Source: Palaemon carinicauda
Lineage: Eukaryota; Arthropoda; Malacostraca; Decapoda; Palaemonidae
NCBI RefSeq assembly: GCF_036898095.1
Contig: NC_090744.1
Location: 15,081,155 to 15,145,154 of the forward strand
Length of the DNA: 64,000 bases
Direction of reading: 5' to 3'
Shown here: piece after piece, positions 59,386 through 64,000 of the stretch
Layout: the number at the start of each line of letters is the position of its first letter
How positions within the stretch are numbered: the stretch's first letter is position 1
Position numbers and translations under genes: made by a program
Notes under the pieces: model-generated
The model's input: the letters and a program-made list of their open reading frames with translations, nothing else
The model's database searches: none
Told to the model about the DNA's origin: nothing

Positions 59386-60401
59386 CGGTCAGGAAAAGGT
59401 TCGGGATTTCTGCAGACAGTATTAATTTGTTAGAAGAATACAAGTCAAAGTCAACAAGAAGACAATACGAATCTTCCTGGAAGCAATGGGTGGCCTTTGT
59501 TAAGGCGAAGAAACCTCAAGAGATTTCTACGGATTTCTGCTTGTCCTTTTTTATCCATCTTCACGGACAAGGATTAGCGGCTAATACGATCATGATGTGT
59601 AAATCTGCCTTAGCTAGATCGATTCTATATGCCTTCTAAGTGGACTTTTCCAGCGAAATCTTCAACAAGATTCCGAAAGCCTGCGCAAAACTTCGGCCGG
59701 CAGCCCCTCCAAAGCCTATTTCATGGTCTTTGGATAAAGTTCTTCATCTGGCCTCGACCTTGAACAATGAAGATTGCTCGCTGAAAGACTTGACTCGGAA
59801 AGTGATATTTTTATGTGCACTAGCCTCAAAAGCTAGAGTTAGAGAAATAGTGGCCCTCTCGAGGGATGATGGCCAAATTCAGTTTACACCGAATGGAAAA
59901 CTGAATCTCTTTCCGGATCCGACGTTTCTCGCCAAGAATGAGCTACCCGCTAAGAGATGGGGTCCCTGGAGAATCTGCCCTCTGAAGAAAGAAGCATCCC
60001 TCAGCCCAGTGGAATGCCTAAAGGTCTATCTTCGTAGAACTTCAGACTTTAAGGGAGGTCAGCTTTTTAGGGGAGAGACTTCTGGTTCGACGTTATCTTT
60101 GAAACAGATAAGGGCGAAAATCACTTACTTTATTCGCAGAGCGGATCCTGATAGTACACCCGCAGGTCATGATCCGAGAAAGGTTGCCTCGTCTCTAAAC
60201 TTCTTTCAGACTATGTCGTTTGATAACTTGCGTGCTTATACTGGTTGGAAGTCTTCCAGAATATTTTTTAGGCACTATGTGAAGCAATTACAAGAAATCA
60301 AATTTCATGTGGTAAGCTGCAGGCAGTGTAATAAAGCCTGCAGCTTGATTACTGCGAAGGACAGTACACTAATTGGGACTGTTAGTAAAGGGTGTGCATG
60401 A
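58614..60401 (+). pseudogene. DIRS-G tyrosine recombinase with upstream extension, two stops
   Basis: The recombinase domain starts about 59370 in frame 3. The N-terminal half has DFCLSFFIHLHGQGL. TAA at 59637-59639 interrupts it where B and C have Gln. The catalytic Arg is in SKARVREIVALS (near 59835), AGHDPRKVASS lies at 60165, and Tyr in FFRHYVKQ at 60270. The last 15 residues are altered by a late frameshift near 60310. The same frame is open upstream through 58614-59078, overlapping RNase H, with one stop at 59079. Confidence 0.86.
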
Positions 60402-61166
60402 TAGACTTAGGTATATCATGATATTTTAGTGTTGATACATTATGAACTGTCTTACCTAGTTAAGTGACCTTAAGCATAATATTTTGACATGAGTGCCAGC
60501 ATATTTATGCATGATGTTTTTTAGTAATAACATATATAATGAAATTTCCTAATTTCATGGAGTGGCAATGTTCCTCTTTCAGATGAAACTTATTTATTTT
60601 GTTATTACTGTTATGCTTGTTATGTCTATGTTTAGCATAAATATATTATTTAATCATAACTTCTGTGTTTATTGTAAATGAGCTATAGAAGGAATCTTTG
60701 CGTCTCTTTCCCCTTAAGATTATTAGATTATATTCAGAGCATCCTTCCTCCTCTTATGGACCTTGTGAGACAAAATCTCCCTTACCATGCAAACAGGTAA
60801 GTTTGGTTGTGCTATGTTTGTTTACTGTATTATGATTCCTACGTGAACATAAACTTGTCTGCCTGATCCAGACCTGGGAGGTACAGTACTCTATTCAGCG
60901 CTTTAGTACAAACTACACTTTACGTATATACGACACGATATACTTCTGCTTGCTAATCGTTCCTTGAACTCACAATTCTCGGGTTTTTTCCTAGAGTCAA
61001 TACAGACTTTTCCCTGTAGGGGGCAGGAAGAGCTGGCATATGGTATGCTCAGTTAGTTGATGTATTACAGTAACATCAAGTGTCTTTGGTCTTTATGACC
61101 GATTAGGAAATAGTCAATTCGAGATAACGGCATTATTAAATCCACAGATACATTAATGCGCTGGTA
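60402..61166 (+). other. DIRS-G 3' UTR
   Basis: AT-rich and non-coding, related to 8385-9257. Confidence 0.6.
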
Positions 61167-61265
61167 AACTTCCATCAGCACGACATGGCCTAAGCCCAAA
61201 AAACCGATTTTTGAGCGAAGTGAAAAATCTATTTTTGGGTGAAAGAGCCATGTCGTCCTGATGGA
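61167..61265 (+). repeat. DIRS-G internal complementary region
   Basis: CTTCCATCAGCACGACATGG through CCTAAGCCCAAAAA (5' end complement) joins ACCGATTTTTGAGCGAAG onward (3' end complement). Confidence 0.92.
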
Positions 61266-61329
61266 CCCACCCTCCTTTGGTAAAAGGATGTTAATCCCTC
61301 CCTTTTGTACTGTATCTATAATACTTACA

Positions 61330-61710
61330 AAGCTACAGAGAATGGTTTGGTGGCGCTGTGCGGTGGCGGTTGGCCGAACTATTTACAGTATATTAGGAGA
61401 GTCGAGTTGTTTACCTCTTAACGACTCTCCTATTTTTTCTTGCCACTTTCCCTGTCGAAGTGAAGGGCTATTCGGGGTGTAATTAGCTATGAGATGTGTC
61501 AAGATACAGTACGTCCTTACGCGATATCCCTTGGAGAAATTTAAGGGATACTCGCTCCAGGAGTTAGAATTCTGGGTACCTTCGGTAAATTCTCTGGGAT
61601 ATATCACTGTAGTCACATATAACTTAGGAAGCTACTAATGAAGGAACTTCCATTAGGACGACATGGCTCTGTCACCCAAAAATAGATTTTTCACTTCGCT
61701 CAAAATCCGT
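61330..61710 (+). repeat. DIRS-G 3' inverted terminal repeat
   Basis: Ends ..CACTTCGCTCAAAATCCGT, then DIRS-F leader resumes with TTATTTAGTTAGCAG. Confidence 0.92.
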
Positions 61711-62819
61711 TTATTTAGTTAGCAGAACGACATTCCCGGCTGTGATAGCATTAATAAATTATGAAATCTATTTAGGCACAATTATACTAGTAAAGATATA
61801 TTTTTGTATACAAATTTCCTCTTCCTTGTGTCGATCATATACGTTAGAGTTTTAGCGATTTAGGTAACCGAGATCTCACCCTGCGCTAGGCTACCTAGCC
61901 TATGCGCTTTAGTATACTTTCATACATTATCCCCGTTTACCCTCGTGTATCGTTTTATCAATTCAACAGGAGACAGTATATCTCATAGAATTATTTACAT
62001 AACTCGATACTCGTCTCCCGTGGAGATTTAAGGGTAATTCCTCCTTCCCTCTGAGTGCTGCCATAGGTGACAAACCTATCTTGGTCTTGCCATAGAGTAG
62101 TTCACTCCGGCTTGACTAGGCTAGTGTTTTCTGTCTCCCACCCAAGTATCCCGACTTGGGTCCTCGACAGAACCTCAGAGTATTCAGTCTTTCTGCCGGC
62201 GGCGGAGCAGTAGGGCGAGTAGTCACTCCCCTGCCGGCTTAGAGCTGCCGACATAGGAGGCTAAGCCTTCCTAGACCGCACTTGAAGTGATAGTATGATA
62301 CTGCCACCTTCTCTCCTGCAGTCTAGAAGACTAGTCCTGTTTCGGCAGGCCCTAGGCTGAAGAATAGATATTCTTCTGCTACCTAGAATGGCGCCGATAC
62401 TGGAACAAAGTTTCACCCTCGTGTAGAAGTGGCGGAAATCTTGCCGCTTTACTCTATAGTTAATACAGTATTCTTTCCCTGCCCATCTCTGTCCTTTAGC
62501 GATGGGTTAGCTATTGCAATCCTGTGGCCGTCATTCTACAATCTCACCGCTTGCCGGGTACATTGTGGTGCCGGCCGGGCTCCTACATAAGCAGCTGTAT
62601 TGTCACTCAGTCTTTCCCTAAAGGATGCAAGGTTGTGCCGGCTGTGACAGCTGCCGGTGGGAGCCCCCTCTGCTGTTGAGTGTTCTTCATTCCTCCCTTG
62701 GACTGCCATCCACATCCCTGAAACCGGCAGCGACCGGCCACGGACTTTGTTGCTGGATGGAAGCTTGAATGATGCATTCTCCCCTTCCTTTTGAACTCTC
62801 TTTCTGGAGGAAGGCAGTA
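61711..62819 (+). other. DIRS-F leader, second part
   Basis: Inverse of the E leader (51140 down to about 50040). CTAGGCTACCTAGCC hairpin at 61885-61903 and CCGGC clusters at 62195-62740. No coding potential seen. It ends at the internal deletion. Confidence 0.7.
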
Positions 62820-62923
62820 AGTTTAAGTCATCCAGAGTGTTCTACAAACATTATGCGAAGCAAGAATATGAACTGAAACATTATAGAGTGGCGGCAGGTA
62901 ATGTATTAAAACCTGTCGTCTAG
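62820..62923 (+). pseudogene. DIRS-F recombinase C-terminal remnant
   Basis: About 32 codons with SSRVFYKHYAKQ and a final VAAGNVLKPVV, i.e. the nucleophilic Tyr region only. It is fused directly to leader sequence by the internal deletion; stop TAG at 62921-62923. Confidence 0.85.
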
Positions 62924-63610
62924 TACTGGTGACACTATAGACTGTTTGAAATCTCAGGTGTAGAATTATACAGATATCACTTGTGCCGTGTGTACTTGTA
63001 CACAGTGTTGATAATATACAACGTTTTCAGGAAATTATATTGGAAAATTTTATAAAATTTTCAAATTTCATAGTGGCACTAATCATTTCTTCCCTTTGAG
63101 GTAGAAAATTTTTCTGTTTAAAGCTGTATGTATAATTCCTGTAATATATATTACACTTGTTATTCTAATTTTACTCATTTATCGTAAATAAATGTCTATT
63201 AAATGGTAATTGCGTCTTATTTCGTCCTACAATTAGCACAATACAAGTAGCCAGAGTTCTCTTGCTTATTTACCTAAGTAAAAATCATATTATTGTATAC
63301 TTACAAACATTGAATATAGTTGATACTTATTGTTCCGACAACATATACAAAGTGTGAGAGTTTTGTATATCTAGTTTATAGTTATGTTTGTTCCTACAAT
63401 ATATGCAAACCTTGAGACCCCTTTTCTACTGTCTAGTATGACTCTTCCCTGCAGGGGGCAGGAAGCCCTAACATTGTCCATGATTAGTGGTAATGACATA
63501 TAACAGTAACATCATATGTCTCAATGTTCCTGATCACCATAGAAAAATTGTCCCAAGGTTAAGACAATTATGAAAATCCACAGATACAGTACATTCTAGT
63601 AATTCTCTGG
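62924..63610 (+). other. DIRS-F 3' UTR
   Basis: AT-rich, non-coding, aligned with the inverse of 45915-46480 in E. Confidence 0.65.
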
Positions 63611-63712
63611 TAAACTTCCATCAGGACGACATGGCTTGAGCCCAAAAAACGGATTTTGAAACGAAGCAAAAAATCTATTTTTGGGTGAAATAGCCATTTC
63701 ATCCTGATGGAC
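63611..63712 (+). repeat. DIRS-F internal complementary region
   Basis: GACATGGCTTGAGCCCAAAAA joins ACGGATTTTG with a decayed hairpin (AAACGAAGC), then TTTTTGGGTGAAATAGCC. Confidence 0.87.
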
Positions 63713-63779
63713 CCGCCCTCCTTTTCCATAAGAAGGCTCCCGCAAGATCCCTCCCGAAACTACTATATCTGTAGCACCA

Positions 63780-63976
63780 AGCTCAAGGCTACAAGGAATG
63801 AGCGCCATTTTGGATACTCGTAGTAGTACGGGAGGAAGGGTAACCTTGGTAACGGCTCCCCTTCTGTTTCGCCACTCTTCCCCCTCGAAACGAAAACGCT
63901 ATTCGGGGTGAAGATTGCTATGTGTTGTAACAAGATATACGTCACCTGATATTATGTGATATCCTTAAGAGAAATT
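63780..63976 (+). repeat. DIRS-F 3' inverted terminal repeat, incomplete
   Basis: Follows the inverse of 52512-52840 until about 63976, where similarity ends abruptly at a TTAA. Confidence 0.8.
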
Positions 63977-64000
63977 TTAACCTCTTCCGCATGACCTGTC
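63977..64000. other. Unmatched sequence starting at TTAA
   Basis: The expected ITR sequence is replaced by TTAACCTCTTCCGCATGACC. It may be the edge of another insertion in DIRS-F; too short to classify. Confidence 0.35.

Larger units (their letters stand above)
53070..61710 (+). mobile_element. DIRS-G, complete-length YR retrotransposon
   Basis: 8,641 bp inserted in the DIRS-F leader, with no target duplication. It is the plus-strand relative of DIRS-B. The 5' tip has lost about 10 bases compared with the copy of that end kept in its ICR. Confidence 0.92.
52512..64000 (+). mobile_element. DIRS-F, internally deleted, contains DIRS-G, 3' end beyond window
   Basis: Pieces are 52512-53069 and 61711 to the window end. 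The 5' ITR, leader, a short end of the recombinase, 3' UTR, ICR and most of the 3' ITR remain. Gag, RT and nearly all of the recombinase are deleted at about 62820. E-type ends. The host position is gypsy-2 gag. Confidence 0.83.

Overview
The window is eukaryotic, repeat-dense genomic DNA. It contains no intact host gene, tRNA or rRNA that I can recognise. An arthropod, most likely a decapod crustacean, is the best guess: DIRS-type tyrosine-recombinase (YR) retrotransposons are known to be abundant there, and long GA and AT microsatellites also fit. That assignment is inference.

Nearly all of it is transposons nested in transposons. I count seven DIRS elements (A to G), two Ty3/Gypsy elements (gypsy-1 on +, gypsy-2 on -) and one piggyBac element. 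Layout: DIRS-A (+, 1-5295, cut by the window start) ends inside the pol of gypsy-1. Gypsy-1 then runs 5296-7869, is split by DIRS-B (-, 7870-16543), continues for 68 bp (16544-16611), is split again by DIRS-C (-, 16612-25526), and finishes its 3' LTR at about 25949. A 3.1 kb spacer (25950-29064) is the only stretch outside a recognised element. It has a GA microsatellite and a broken copy of a conserved, unnamed protein family. Gypsy-2 (-) starts with its 3' LTR at 29065-29500 and has pol at 29536-32430. It is split by DIRS-D (-, 32431-45473, itself carrying piggyBac at 33823-38760) and DIRS-E (-, 45474-51696) in tandem. Its protease and gag end follow at 51742-52511, then DIRS-F (+, 52512 to beyond the window), which contains DIRS-G (+, 53070-61710).

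A complete DIRS copy here reads: 5' inverted terminal repeat (ITR), a 2 kb leader rich in CCGGCA, a short intron, gag with an N-terminal Cys/His cluster and an Arg/Gly-rich tail, RT-RNase H, a tyrosine recombinase in a frame overlapping RNase H, 3' UTR, an internal complementary region (ICR), and the 3' ITR. The ICRs of C, D and G are head-to-head fusions of the element's two ends, which fixes the element boundaries almost to the base. B/G, C/D and E/F form three related pairs; A is a different family with different ends.

Every coding copy is damaged by stops, frameshifts or lost catalytic residues, so nothing here looks autonomously active. The nesting gives a relative age order: gypsy before the DIRS copies in it, F before G, D before piggyBac. 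The points most worth following up are the terminal mini-hairpin and ICR architecture, the A|T insertion sites without target duplication, the DIRS-DIRS tandem junction, the 21-nt first coding exon, the very long open frame upstream of the recombinase, and the internally deleted copies E and F.
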